Of a DNA stretch of 64,000 nucleotides, positions 25,548-34,083 are shown one piece after another. A model generated the notes under the pieces. That model made no database searches. It was not told where the DNA came from and was given only the letters and a program-made list of their open reading frames with translations. The DNA comes from Microbacterium sp. MPKO10 (lineage in GTDB: Bacteria; Actinomycetota; Actinomycetes; Actinomycetales; Microbacteriaceae). The stretch covers positions 248,001 through 312,000 of the forward strand of contig NZ_JAPCHX010000002.1 of NCBI RefSeq assembly GCF_026107415.2, given 5' to 3'. Position numbers and translations under genes: made by a program. Numbering within the stretch: position 1 is the first letter of the stretch; each line of letters begins with the position of its first letter.

Positions 25548-26811
25548 CCAGGGGCGTCCGCTCCACTCCCTAGAAGCCGAGCGTCATCGCTCTCGGGTCT
25601 TCACATCGACGCGCGTCGAGAACATGATCGCGCTCACGCTCGCGCTCGCCGTGCTCGTCTTCGGTGCCCAAGCGTTCGTGTTCGCCATGATGGCTCCGAT
25701 CGCCGAGCCGGTGCCGTCCGTGCGTGGAGCGGTCGGCTCGGACACCGAGATCGGCTTCATCTTTCCCGCCGTGACATTCGCAGCGCTCGCTGCTGTTGCG
25801 GTTGCCGGATTTCTGCGCCGCGGCGTGCGCATCGCGGGCGGCTTCTTCGCTCTGCTCTACCTCGCCGTGCTGATCGTCTGGCCGCTCTACACCGGGTTCA
25901 TCTTCGGTGGTCGCCCCGATGAACCGTGGATCTGGTACCTGCTCACCGTCGCTACAGCGTGCGCCGCTGTCGCCTTCCCGGTGACCTGGGCCGTGGCGTA
26001 CACGATCGGTGTTCCGATTCTGTACGGCCTCGTGCGCTCGGTTGGCACGCTCGGTTTCGTTCGCCTGCAGATCGGCATTCTCGACGCCATCTACGGGATC
26101 GTGTTCGGCATGCTCATTGTCATGCTCGCCGTCATGTTTCGCCAGACGGCACGGCGAGTGGATGCTGCGCGAGACGCCGCGCTGGTGCGGTACGACCGTG
26201 CCGTGCGTGCCCATGCCGTCGAAGCGGAGCGCGTCGAGGTCGATGCGCTCGTGCACGACAACGTGCTTGCAGCGCTGCAGGCCGCCGAACGCGCGGTGAA
26301 CCTCGAGGGCGAGCGCGCGGCCGTGCAGATCGCGGAGCACGCCCTTGCCGAACTGCGCGAGGCTGGCGTCGAAGCGACCGCCGACGAATCATCGGTGACG
26401 TTGCGCGAAATGGCGGGACGGCTCAGCGTCGCCGCGCGCATGATGGAGCACGACTTCATCGTCGAGAGTACGGCGTCCGCGGGAGCCGTCGTGCCGCAGA
26501 CCGTCGCTAACGCCATGGGGCTCGCCGCCGTGCAGGCCATGGTCAACAGCGCTGAACATGCGGGCGGGGCGGGCGATGAAGAACCCGATCGCCGCGTCGC
26601 CGTGTCGAACACCAGCACAACCGCTGTCATCGAGATCGTCGACGACGGCGTCGGCTTCGACCCCGAGAAGGTCCCGACAGACCGCCTCGGAGTGCGCGTG
26701 TCCATCGTCGAGCGGATGGCGGCCGTCGGCGGCAGCACCGTCGTCGATGCGGCACCCGGCAGGGGAGCGCGCGTCGTGCTCAGCTGGTCACCCTCGGAGG
26801 GCGCGGAATGA
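25537..26811 (+). CDS. Sensor histidine kinase (HisKA_3-like)
   Basis: The 424-aa protein has about six membrane spans (residues 30-200), then a dimerisation helix with ALVHDNVLAAL (candidate phospho-His240), and a short HATPase domain with IVDDGVGFD and GVRVSIVERM. The N box is weak (VNSAEHAG) compared with typical NarX/DesK kinases. It overlaps the response regulator gene by 11 bases and the following gene by 4, forming a three-gene operon. There is little protein outside the membrane, so an intramembrane or envelope stress signal is more likely than a soluble ligand. Confidence 0.85.
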   Translation: MPVDQGRPLHSLEAERHRSRVFTSTRVENMIALTLALAVLVFGAQAFVFAMMAPIAEPVPSVRGAVGSDTEIGFIFPAVTFAALAAVAVAGFLRRGVRIAGGFFALLYLAVLIVWPLYTGFIFGGRPDEPWIWYLLTVATACAAVAFPVTWAVAYTIGVPILYGLVRSVGTLGFVRLQIGILDAIYGIVFGMLIVMLAVMFRQTARRVDAARDAALVRYDRAVRAHAVEAERVEVDALVHDNVLAALQAAERAVNLEGERAAVQIAEHALAELREAGVEATADESSVTLREMAGRLSVAARMMEHDFIVESTASAGAVVPQTVANAMGLAAVQAMVNSAEHAGGAGDEEPDRRVAVSNTSTTAVIEIVDDGVGFDPEKVPTDRLGVRVSIVERMAAVGGSTVVDAAPGRGARVVLSWSPSEGAE

Positions 26812-27815
26812 ACAGCATCCCGCGGTCGAGCCTGATCGCCCTCGCCGCCGTGTTCTCGGCGTACCACATCGCGCGGGGCATGCTGACGATCGGCGTGCCC
26901 GAGCATCCGGCGCCCGTCCTTGTCGCGCTCGTGCTGTACGCCGCGGCCACGCTTCTCACCCTCTGGTCGTTCCGTGGCCGGGGCATGCCGGTGTGGGCGG
27001 GAGCCTTCGCCTTCTCGAGTGCCGTGGTCGTGACGCTTCTCGTCACCAGCCAGCTCGATCCGACTGCCGACAACGGCTATGCCACGTGGCACACGAATGC
27101 CGTGGGCACGCTCATGACGATCATCATGGTGCGCGGACGCAAGCTGATGGCCGCCGCGGGCACGGTGTTCCTTGTCATCTACTCGGTGGCGTGGTGCGGG
27201 ATCATGGGCTCGGCACAAACCGGCGTCACCGGCGCCGTTGCGTGGGTGATCCTCGCCTACGTCATGACGGGGGCACTGCGAAAGGCCGAGGCCGGCGCGG
27301 ACCAGCTGATGGAGGCGGAACGCGAGGCCATGCGCTGGGAGGCCGCGCAGCACGCCCACCGGTCCGAGCGGCGCGAACGACTCGAGACCGCGAGCCGCAT
27401 CGCAGGGCCGATGCTCCGCGATGTGGTGCTCGCGGGCGGGCGCCTGACGGATTCCGAGCGCGATCAGGCTCGACTGCTCGAGGCGCGGCTGCGTGACGAC
27501 ATTCGTGGTCGGGCGCTCGTGAACGAGCGGGTGCGTGACGCCGTGCTCTCCGCGCGCCGTCGCGGCATTGCCGTGCAGCTGCTCGACGAGGGCACGATCG
27601 ATGGCCTGGATGCTGGTGAGAAGCATCGTGTGCTCACGACACTGGCTGCCGCGATCGACGAGGCCGAGACAGAACGGCTCATCGTGCGCACGGCCCCCGA
27701 GCACTCCGACGCTGCGGTGACGATCGTCGGCGTCAGTTCGCCTCCGCCCGGAAGTGAGACCGACGATGACGACGTCGACGTGTGGATGCAGATTCCGCGG
27801 CGGGAGGGCGGCTGA
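26808..27815 (+). CDS. Membrane protein resembling a kinase without catalytic motifs
   Basis: The 335-aa protein has four to five N-terminal membrane spans (to about residue 160), then a charged helical segment (EAEREAMRWEAAQHAHRSER) and a soluble C-terminus. The layout copies the preceding sensor kinase, but no convincing phospho-His motif or ATP-binding G box is visible, and the end is an acidic tail (ETDDDDVDVW). It overlaps the kinase gene by 4 bases (ATGA), so it is coupled to it. A role as pseudokinase or signal-accessory subunit is inferred. I do not recognise a named family. Confidence 0.7.
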   Translation: MNSIPRSSLIALAAVFSAYHIARGMLTIGVPEHPAPVLVALVLYAAATLLTLWSFRGRGMPVWAGAFAFSSAVVVTLLVTSQLDPTADNGYATWHTNAVGTLMTIIMVRGRKLMAAAGTVFLVIYSVAWCGIMGSAQTGVTGAVAWVILAYVMTGALRKAEAGADQLMEAEREAMRWEAAQHAHRSERRERLETASRIAGPMLRDVVLAGGRLTDSERDQARLLEARLRDDIRGRALVNERVRDAVLSARRRGIAVQLLDEGTIDGLDAGEKHRVLTTLAAAIDEAETERLIVRTAPEHSDAAVTIVGVSSPPPGSETDDDDVDVWMQIPRREGG

Positions 27816-27960
27816 CAGCATCCGGAATCGTCAGCGTGCGGCGCTTCATGCCTGATCGTTGAGGCGCGCACTCAGATGGGGCGATTCGGCGTGAACCTGC
27901 CAAGGATGGGCAGGACGAGGATGACACGCCGGAAGCCATACACACGTTCTGGCCTATAAG

Positions 27961-28189
27961 CCTCACCAGCGCCGCGGAACGTGCGGGCATGGAAAAGGGG
28001 GACCGGCTCCCTAATTCCGGTCCCCCTTAAGCCCCGGATGACAACGACAACCCGAATATCGTTCTCATCCGCCCCCAAACCAGAAACCCACTCCCTAGGT
28101 GGGGAACTGGCTCACGGTGAAACTCAGAGAGTGCCACCTAGCAATATCTATTCTTGTGGGGATGGGCCGCCGACGCTAGTCGGCTTTTT
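27961..28189 (+). ncRNA. Candidate structured small RNA
   Basis: Perfect hairpin 27995-28028 (AAGGGGGACCGG with CCGGTCCCCCTT), a second stem 28095-28102/28134-28141 (CTAGGTGG with CCACCTAG) and a textbook rho-independent terminator at 28169-28189 lie in order on the plus strand. A TATAAG box at 27955-27960 could be the -10 of its promoter, giving an RNA of roughly 220 bases; the exact 5' end is a guess. No match to tmRNA, SRP RNA, RNase P or a known riboswitch was recognised. Confidence 0.35.
28169..28189 (+). terminator. Rho-independent terminator
   Basis: GCCGAC and GTCGGC form a perfect 6-bp stem around GCTA, followed directly by TTTTT. It works only in the plus direction. It ends either the candidate small RNA or read-through from the kinase operon 350 bases upstream. 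Confidence 0.7.
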
Positions 28190-28206
28190 GGGGGACAAGG
28201 TCCCCC
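28190..28206. repeat. GGGGGAC hairpin
   Basis: GGGGGAC and GTCCCCC pair around AAG directly after the terminator. The same GGGGGAC word forms the arms of the hairpin at 27995-28028, so the two may bracket one element. Confidence 0.5.
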
Positions 28207-28244
28207 ACGCTGCCGAAGCTGAGGCTTCACGGCAACACGGCATA

Positions 28245-28505
28245 TTATGCCGTAAAGTTGCGCCACCGTCCGGGACCCGGCGTCAGGGGGTGTCGGATCG
28301 GACGCTGCGAGCGCGACCATTCGCTCGGCGTGGCCTCGCCGTCGGCCAGACCTGACTCGCGTACCTCAGCGACGGCGGAGGCGACGACAGCGCTGACCGC
28401 GGCGATCTCTTCTTCCGTCGGATTCCCGCGCACGAAGCGGAACGCACTCTCGGGGTGCGCTTCTTCGCCGTCGGTGACGGGTGCGGCATGGCGTCCTGGA
28501 GTCAT
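28245..28505 (-). CDS. accE: Acyl-CoA carboxylase epsilon subunit
   Basis: This 86-aa protein carries the epsilon signature FRFVRGNPTEEEIAAVSAVV followed by a basic, Trp- and Pro-rich tail (SEWSRSQRPIRHPL). Epsilon subunits bridge and stimulate the alpha and beta subunits of actinobacterial acyl-CoA carboxylases. Its ATG overlaps the stop of the beta-subunit gene by one base, so it is translated with it. An apparent longer frame upstream is antisense noise through the beta gene. Confidence 0.88.
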   Translation of the reverse strand: MTPGRHAAPVTDGEEAHPESAFRFVRGNPTEEEIAAVSAVVASAVAEVRESGLADGEATPSEWSRSQRPIRHPLTPGPGRWRNFTA

Positions 28506-30118
28506 CACAGTGGAATGTTTCCGTGTTTCTTCGGCGGAACCTGCGCCCTCTTGCCCTTGAGCGAGCGGAACGCCTTGGCGATCGAGACGCGTGTGGCTGC
28601 GGGCTCGATCACGCCGTCGAGCTCGCCGCGCTCGGCGGCGAGGAACGGGCTGGTCACGTTGTACGTGTACTCGTTGGCGAGACGCGTGCGCACGGCGGCG
28701 ACATCTTCGCCGTTCTCCTCCGCCTTCTTGATCTCGTTGCGGTAGAGGATGTTCACGGCACCCTGACCGCCCATGACCGCGATCTCGGCGGTGGGCCACG
28801 CCAAGTTGATGTCGGCGCCGAGCTGCTTTGACCCCATCACGATGTATGCGCCGCCGTATGCCTTGCGCAGGATCACCGTGACAAGGGGAACCGTCGCCTC
28901 GGCGTAGGCGTAGAGCAGCTTGGCGCCGCGCCGGATGACGCCCGTCCACTCCTGGTCGGTACCGGGAAGGTAGCCGGGCACGTCGACGAGGGTGAGGATC
29001 GGAATCGAGAACGCGTCACAGAAGCGCACGAAGCGCGACGCCTTCTCACCGGCCTCGATGTTGAGGGTGCCGGCCATCGAATTCGGCTGGTTGGCGATAA
29101 TGCCGACGGACGTGCCTTCGATGCGTGCGAAACCGATCACGATGTTGGGTGCAAACAGCGGCTGCACCTCGAGAAACTCTTCGTCGTCGACGAGTCGCTC
29201 GATCACCGAAACGACATCGTACGGCTGGTTGGGGGAGTCCGGAATGATCGTGTTGAGTTTGCGATCAGCATCCGTGGTCTCGAGGTCAAACTCGGACGAG
29301 TATGACGGGGGATCCGACAGGTTGTTGTCGGGCAGGTATCCGATGAGCGTGCGCGCGTAGTCGAGGGCGTCGTCTTCGTCGCTCGCGAGATAGTGCGCGA
29401 CTCCGGAACGCGTGTTGTGGGTCAGTGCACCGCCGAGCTCTTCCATGCCCACGTCTTCGCCGGTCACCGTCTTGATGACGTCGGGGCCGGTCACGAACAT
29501 TTGGCTCGTCTTGTCGACCATGATCACGAAGTCGGTGAGCGCGGGGGAGTACACGGCTCCGCCGGCTGCCGGGCCCATGACGATGGAGATCTGCGGGATC
29601 ACGCCGGACGCTGCCGTGTTGCGCCGGAAGATCTCGCCGTACTTGCCCAGAGCGACGACGCCCTCTTGAATGCGGGCGCCACCCGAATCGAGGATGCTGA
29701 TGAGCGGAACGCCGCATTTCATGGCGTGGTCCATCACCTTGATGATCTTCTCGCCCGCGACCTCGCCGAGAGACCCGCCGAAGATCGTGAAGTCCTGCGC
29801 GAACACGGCAACCTGGCGTCCGCCGATTGTGCCGGTGCCGGTGACGACGGAATCGCCGTACGGGCGCTTGGCGTCCATGCCGAAGGCGTAGGTGCGGTGG
29901 CGCACAAACTCGTCGAGTTCGACGAAGCTCCCGTGGTCGAGCAGCTTCTCGATGCGCTCGCGGGCGGTCATCTTGCCCTTGGCATGCTGCTTAGTGATTG
30001 CGGCCTCACCCGACGCCGTCACGGCTTCGTGATACCGGCGTCTGAGGTCGGCGAGCTTGCCGGCCGTCGTGAAAATATCGGGCGCGTTCTCGCTGGGGTC
30101 TTGAGTCACGACGTTCAC
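28505..30118 (-). CDS. Acyl-CoA carboxylase beta subunit (AccD/PccB)
   Basis: The 537-aa carboxyltransferase has both halves of the crotonase-like fold. It carries [13 protein letters not shown] and [17 protein letters not shown] in the N-terminal half (acyl-CoA oxyanion hole), and [13 protein letters not shown] with [19 protein letters not shown] in the C-terminal half (biotin side). It transfers CO2 from biotin on the alpha subunit to acetyl- or propionyl-CoA. The GTG at 30118 gives the normal length and has GAGAT upstream; a GTG at 30109 is also possible. It diverges from birA, whose product biotinylates the complex. Confidence 0.94.
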   Translation of the reverse strand: MNVVTQDPSENAPDIFTTAGKLADLRRRYHEAVTASGEAAITKQHAKGKMTARERIEKLLDHGSFVELDEFVRHRTYAFGMDAKRPYGDSVVTGTGTIGGRQVAVFAQDFTIFGGSLGEVAGEKIIKVMDHAMKCGVPLISILDSGGARIQEGVVALGKYGEIFRRNTAASGVIPQISIVMGPAAGGAVYSPALTDFVIMVDKTSQMFVTGPDVIKTVTGEDVGMEELGGALTHNTRSGVAHYLASDEDDALDYARTLIGYLPDNNLSDPPSYSSEFDLETTDADRKLNTIIPDSPNQPYDVVSVIERLVDDEEFLEVQPLFAPNIVIGFARIEGTSVGIIANQPNSMAGTLNIEAGEKASRFVRFCDAFSIPILTLVDVPGYLPGTDQEWTGVIRRGAKLLYAYAEATVPLVTVILRKAYGGAYIVMGSKQLGADINLAWPTAEIAVMGGQGAVNILYRNEIKKAEENGEDVAAVRTRLANEYTYNVTSPFLAAERGELDGVIEPAATRVSIAKAFRSLKGKRAQVPPKKHGNIPL

Positions 30119-30239
30119 TCTATCTCGGCAACCCGCCGTCGCACCCTTGGAGGGTTCTGACAAGCCGTTTCGAATGTGTTGGTGGGTATCGACAGATCCG
30201 GATGCTGCTCGCCACCGCTGTGCGCCATATTCTGTACGT

Positions 30240-31055
30240 ATGAGTGCCCCCGATCTCACCGCTAGTCTCGACGTCGCCCCCGCCCTCACGTGGGTTCCCC
30301 GCACCGGCTCTACGAACGTCGACTTGGTGGAGCGCGCGGCCGCCGACCCCGATGCGTGGCCGGACTTCTCGGTGCTGGTGACCGATACGCAGGTCTCTGG
30401 TCGGGGCCGGCTCGACCGCGTGTGGTCGACGCCTCCCGGATCGAGCCTCGCAACATCGGTGCTGCTGCGTCCGCAGGTCCCCGCCGATCGCTTCGGCTGG
30501 ATCCCTCTGATGGCGGGGCTCGCGATGACCCGCACCGTGCAGATGCTGCTGGCCGGGGCAGGCATGAAGGCGATCGATGCGACGCTGAAGTGGCCGAACG
30601 ACGTGCTTGTGCGCGGGCTGAAAGTCAGCGGCATCCTGAGCGAACTCATTCCGGGCGACGATCTCGCCGTCGTCGTGGGAGCCGGGCTCAACACGTCGAT
30701 GACCCGCGACCAGCTGCCGGTGGAGACCGCGACCTCCCTCGCGATCGAATGCCGCCGCACCTACAGTGCCGACACTGTTCTGTCGCTCTATCTAAAGCAG
30801 CTGCATGAACTGTATGACCCGTTCGTCGCGGCCGGCGGTGATGCCCGGTCGAGCGGCCTGATTGCGCAAGTCAGTGCCGCGTGCGGAACGCTGGGGCAGG
30901 CTGTGCGGGTGCAGCTGCCTGCCGAGGACCTCGTGGGTGTGGCGCGCGGCATCGATGCGGACGGGCAGCTTCTGGTGCAGCCGGAGGGCGAGGCGGTGCT
31001 GCGTAGCATATCGGCGGGCGACGTGACGCACCTGCGTCCCCTCGCGGACACGTGA
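30240..31055 (+). CDS. birA: Biotin--[acetyl-CoA-carboxylase] ligase, no DNA-binding domain
   Basis: The 271-aa monofunctional ligase starts directly with the catalytic domain ([17 protein letters not shown]). It has the biotinyl-AMP site [15 protein letters not shown], the catalytic [17 protein letters not shown], and the small C-terminal SH3-like domain. It lacks the repressor winged helix of E. coli BirA. It attaches biotin to the lysine of the alpha subunit at 20.2-22.0 kb. The ATG at 30240 has no ribosome-binding site but a TATTCT box about 7 bases before it, so a leaderless transcript is likely. Confidence 0.93.
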   Translation: MSAPDLTASLDVAPALTWVPRTGSTNVDLVERAAADPDAWPDFSVLVTDTQVSGRGRLDRVWSTPPGSSLATSVLLRPQVPADRFGWIPLMAGLAMTRTVQMLLAGAGMKAIDATLKWPNDVLVRGLKVSGILSELIPGDDLAVVVGAGLNTSMTRDQLPVETATSLAIECRRTYSADTVLSLYLKQLHELYDPFVAAGGDARSSGLIAQVSAACGTLGQAVRVQLPAEDLVGVARGIDADGQLLVQPEGEAVLRSISAGDVTHLRPLADT

Positions 31056-31427
31056 TGCAGCGGAGCTCGCTCGACGACTAACTCACCATCGTCTGCTTGC
31101 TGACGCGTGGCGCACCAGCATCCCGTGGCAGATGATTGATTCTGGTGCAGCCACCAGGTAAAGCGGTGCTGTGGAACGTGTTGACAGCGTTCATGCTTTC
31201 GGAGATTTCGAGTGCATCCTTGTTCATTCATTCGGAACTTTCGGTCCGGCGGCGGCGTGTTGTGTAACGACACGCCGCACGCTCCTCGGAAGTTCCGAAT
31301 GAACGAACACAAGCGTTGCCCTCGAGGGAGGCGGCAGTAGCCTCATCGAAGGGCGTGCCTTCGCAGGAACGAGTAGAACCTCGATCGAGCGATGCGCCTC
31401 CAGAGAAGGGGCAGCGCACTTATCGAG
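31056..31427. other. Gene-free region containing a large palindrome
   Basis: Between the convergent birA and DUF559-like genes. Its centre is the palindrome at 31222-31308; the flanks show nothing beyond short GC-rich repeats. No gene is supported. Confidence 0.6.
31222..31308. repeat. ATTCGGAACTT palindrome, copy 1
   Basis: Outer arms GTTCATTCATTCGGAACTT and AAGTTCCGAATGAACGAAC pair with one mismatch. An inner pair, GCGGCGTG with CACGCCGC, is nested inside, so the 87 bases can fold as one long hairpin. A related copy lies at 33187-33273. Confidence 0.75.
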
Positions 31428-32348
31428 CTACGCAGCCCGACGCTCAGTGAGCTGCAGCATCCGCTTCAGCGCGTCGTAGACGAGCTCCCAGTCGTTAATC
31501 GCTTGAGCGTAACCGGATCTGAGCACGGGTAGCCCGAAGAGCATCGATGTGAGCACTTTCTCGGTGTCGCGCTGCCGCTGCTTTGCAGGCGTGTGGAATC
31601 GATCGCCATCGAGCTCTAGGCCGACTCGGCCGTCGACGAGGATGTCGAGTTTGCCAAACCCGGGGACCGGAACCTGAACATCGACGGTGTGCCCCAATCG
31701 AATGAGGCGCACCCTGATGCGGCTTTCGAGCCCCGAGTCGGCGCGGCTGTCGACCAACGCCACGCAGTCACGGCGGGTCGACGGGAGTCTCGCCGCGATG
31801 TCGCCCCATTCGTCGGCCGTCAGTACCCCCGTGTGCACGGCGGAGTCAACGCAAGCAACCGCGTGCTCGAGGTTCTGGCAGAGGACGGCCTGACGGACCG
31901 CGTCGCCGGGGCTCACGATCCAGTCGAGTTCGCTCTTCGCTGCCGGCTGCGCTGCCCAATGAAAGCGAACCGGGCGTTGAAGACGCGGTCGAATTTCTGA
32001 GAGTTGCGCTGCTCGAGGATGCATAACAGCGTCGTCTCTGACGCCTTCTTCCTGGAAGACTCGGCTGCCTCGTCCCCGGCGTGGCATTGACACATGCGGA
32101 GACCGGTCATCTGCCGACCATAGGCCCCACCGCGCAAGCGCCGAGATGCAGCCGAGTCGACCGCCCGAACGAACAGCCAAGATCTGTTCGGCATCGGCTC
32201 TCGGGGTGCAAATCCACCCGCGCATGACGCGGGAGACGGTCCCGTCACTCACGCTTTCGGCGATATCGCGCCGCGATGCGCCCTGCGCGATCAGGGTCGA
32301 GGTCTTGGCAATCTCCCCTTGGTCATGCAGCAGTCTTGCAACCTCCAT
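31428..32348 (-). CDS. DUF559/VSR-like nuclease-domain protein
   Basis: The 306-aa protein has an N-terminal helical AbiEi-like region (IAQGASRRDIAESVSDGTVSRV, then GWICTP) and a C-terminal DUF559-type domain, VPGFGKLDILVDGRVGLELD followed by GDRFHTPAKQRQRDTEK. The spacing of D, E and later basic residues fits a VSR/PD-(D/E)xK-like nuclease fold. Such proteins are common singletons in actinobacteria with no established role. It resembles in layout the protein at 18778-19731, though the sequences differ. Flanking palindromes suggest an accessory locus. Confidence 0.68.
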   Translation of the reverse strand: MEVARLLHDQGEIAKTSTLIAQGASRRDIAESVSDGTVSRVMRGWICTPRADAEQILAVRSGGRLGCISALARWGLWSADDRSPHVSMPRRGRGSRVFQEEGVRDDAVMHPRAAQLSEIRPRLQRPVRFHWAAQPAAKSELDWIVSPGDAVRQAVLCQNLEHAVACVDSAVHTGVLTADEWGDIAARLPSTRRDCVALVDSRADSGLESRIRVRLIRLGHTVDVQVPVPGFGKLDILVDGRVGLELDGDRFHTPAKQRQRDTEKVLTSMLFGLPVLRSGYAQAINDWELVYDALKRMLQLTERRAA

Positions 32349-32685
32349 GAGGCAAGTCTTGTCGACGCGACTGACGTGTGGGGAATGGCCGTGTCAGCTG
32401 GGGATACTCCCTGGTTGTCGTGGGGTTGTGGACGGGCATTCTTGACCCGCGGGGTTGCAGACGAGCATCCGTCCTGTCTGCATTCATGGGCAGTTCCGGG
32501 CTCTTGTCAAGCATGCTCGAGTGAAGAGCGCGTCCCGCACGTGGCCGGGCGGAGGCGACGGTAAAGCCGCGTCGTGGCCTGACCATTGCGCATCGGGTTC
32601 GTGGTCTCAAAGTGGTGCCTCGAGACACCCCATGACGGCGCAATTCTTCCTCTGCGCGAAAAACGGCGAAGCGTAGAATTTTTGC
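32349..32685. other. Gene-free divergent region
   Basis: Separates the DUF559-like gene and the YCII gene. Apart from the YCII promoter at its right end, I see no repeat, hairpin or small gene. Confidence 0.4.
32674..32679 (+). promoter_or_regulatory. -10 box for a leaderless YCII transcript
   Basis: TAGAAT lies six bases before the ATG at 32686 and no ribosome-binding site is present, which fits transcription starting at the start codon. The -35 region is weak. Confidence 0.45.
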
Positions 32686-33027
32686 ATGACGCACTACATG
32701 ATCTCGTTTCCCCGCAGGGCGATGGACGTTCCAGACGCGGAGTTCCAGCAGGTCGTCGATGAGTCTCACGCCGTCATCGAGGAGGCACAGAGGGCAGGGG
32801 TCTACGTGTTCGGCGGCGGCATCGACGACAGCGTGAGCACCGTGCTGGTCAACCCGGACGGCACAGTTGCCCCGGGTACGTATCCGGAGACGAAGCATCT
32901 CGATGGTGGGTTCACGATCATCGATGTGTCGACGCGTGAAGAAGCGCTCGAATGGGCGACGAAGATCGCTGCCTCGTGCCGATGTGCTCAAGAAGTGCGT
33001 GCGTTCCACTACGATCCGCTCTCCTGA
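32686..33027 (+). CDS. YCII-related (DGPF-domain) protein
   Basis: The 113-aa protein belongs to the YCII family of dimeric ferredoxin-like proteins. Segments such as THYMISFPR, EEAQRAGVYVFGGGID, GGFTIIDVSTREEALEWATK and VRAFHYDPLS match the actinobacterial subgroup often encoded near ECF sigma factors. No sigma factor is here. YCII proteins are thought to have a His-Asp active site, but the substrate is unknown. A -10 box directly before the ATG suggests a leaderless mRNA. Confidence 0.83.
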   Translation: MTHYMISFPRRAMDVPDAEFQQVVDESHAVIEEAQRAGVYVFGGGIDDSVSTVLVNPDGTVAPGTYPETKHLDGGFTIIDVSTREEALEWATKIAASCRCAQEVRAFHYDPLS

Positions 33028-33349
33028 GCGTTGCGATACGACGGCGTGTTCGAATGCGCAACGGACTACGCGCATCGGGGCGTTGCGCGGCTTTCGGCAG
33101 AAGAACTCGAGAGGGTCGAGACCAGGCGCGGGCTTCGCGTCGAATCCCCGATCAATCCGCAGCGGTGGTCAGGGGGTCGCTACGGTGTTCAGCCATTCGG
33201 AACTTTCATCATGTCTTCGGCATGTCACGCGTCGACACGCCGCACACAATGCGAAAGTTCCGAACGATTGAACGGACAGTGCCGGACAGCCACTCCGATC
33301 GAAGATCGACGGGCGTGCTGACCGCGTCGCCCCGCCGACGTGCGGCACA
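33028..33349. other. Gene-free region containing the second ATTCGGAACTT palindrome
   Basis: Between the YCII and PH-domain genes. It contains the palindrome at 33187-33273 and the promoter of the next gene (CACAAT-like box before 33350). No gene is supported. Confidence 0.5.
33187..33273. repeat. ATTCGGAACTT palindrome, copy 2
   Basis: Outer arms GTTCAGCCATTCGGAACTTTC and the matching right arm ending CGAACGATTGAAC pair with a few mismatches. The interior shares CGACACGCCGCAC with copy 1 at 31222-31308, and both copies are 87 bases long, so the two elements are homologous. Confidence 0.72.
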
Positions 33350-33892
33350 ATGGAGGTCATGGACAACCGCACGGGAGAACACGCGTCGGAGCGCGTCGTC
33401 GCCCGCATGCATCGGCATGGCCGCATCCTGATTCTTCCCGTCATCATTCTGATCGGCGTGACAGGCGCCGTCTCATACTTCTTCGGTTCGTTCCGTGAGC
33501 AGTGGATCAACCTCGTGATCCTCTTTGGCGGGATTCTCGCGATCATCCTGTTCGTGCTGCTGCCCTATTTCGTCTGGCTCAATCGGCGCTACACGATCAC
33601 AACGCGGCGGGTCATCGCGCGACAGGGCTTCTTCGTTCGTACCCGCAGTGAGCTGCTGCATTCGCGCGGCTACACGGTGACCATCAAGCGCGGCCCTTTG
33701 CAGGCAATGTCTCGTTCGGGTGACATCGTGCTCACCTCTGGCGTCGACAAGCCCGTGGTGCTCAAGGACGTACCGGGCGCCAACCAGGTGCAGAACGTGC
33801 TGCACGACCTCATCGAGCGTGCGCAGGGCCAGCTCGGATACGGCGGCTACGCGGCAGGTTCGGTGCTGCGTGACGAGACGACAGTGCTCTGA
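33350..33892 (+). CDS. Membrane-anchored PH-domain (bPH2-like) protein
   Basis: The 180-aa protein has two adjacent membrane spans (about residues 27-72) followed by a bacterial PH domain: LNRRYTITTRRVIARQGFFVRTRSELLHSRG, then the conserved QAMSRSGDIVLTSG and LKDVPGANQVQNVLHDLIERA. Function of this family is unknown; the position beside gtrA and purK is often seen in Microbacteriaceae. An internal ATG at 33359 is a less likely start. The last codons (AAGSVLRDETTVL) recur 150 bases downstream in a second, nearly synonymous copy. Confidence 0.83.
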   Translation: MEVMDNRTGEHASERVVARMHRHGRILILPVIILIGVTGAVSYFFGSFREQWINLVILFGGILAIILFVLLPYFVWLNRRYTITTRRVIARQGFFVRTRSELLHSRGYTVTIKRGPLQAMSRSGDIVLTSGVDKPVVLKDVPGANQVQNVLHDLIERAQGQLGYGGYAAGSVLRDETTVL

Positions 33893-34083
33893 GCCGCGCA
33901 TGACGCAGCGCGAGAGACCGGATGCTGTGAGCCGCGCTTGACCCAGTGCCAGACACGGGATGCTGCGGTCGGGGCAGCGTCTGGCCTCAGACCCGGGCCT
34001 ACGCGGCAGGCTCCGTGTTGCGCGACGAGACAACGGTGCTCTGAGCCGCGCTTGATGCAGCGCGAGACACCGGATGCTGTGAG
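33847..34083. repeat. Duplicated 85-base segment and tandem 39-base units
   Basis: Bases 33847-33931 and 33999-34083 are equal-length copies about 89% identical. Both encode YAAGSVLRDETTVL and a stop, with every coding difference synonymous. Their non-coding half (GAGCCGCGC ... CCGGATGCTG) also recurs once more at 33929-33967. The second copy lies in the 3' end of the opposite-strand gtrA gene. Confidence 0.85.

Larger units (their letters stand above)
27816..28244. other. Structured gene-free region
   Basis: Between two convergent operons, with lower GC than its surroundings. It holds a small stem after the kinase-like gene (CCTGCC 27896-27901 with GGCAGG 27909-27914), a candidate RNA with several stems (27961-28189), and a further hairpin (28190-28206). 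No protein gene longer than about 60 residues looks real here. Confidence 0.55.

Noticed and set aside
26091-27821. Minus-strand open frame of 576 codons over the kinase genes
   Set aside because: It lies antisense to two coupled plus-strand genes with clear kinase-type features, and its composition is that of a shadow frame.
27872-28078. Small minus-strand protein of 68 residues in the structured gap
   Set aside because: It crosses the perfect 12-bp hairpin, has no ribosome-binding site or recognisable domain, and the region is better explained as structured RNA or a repeat.
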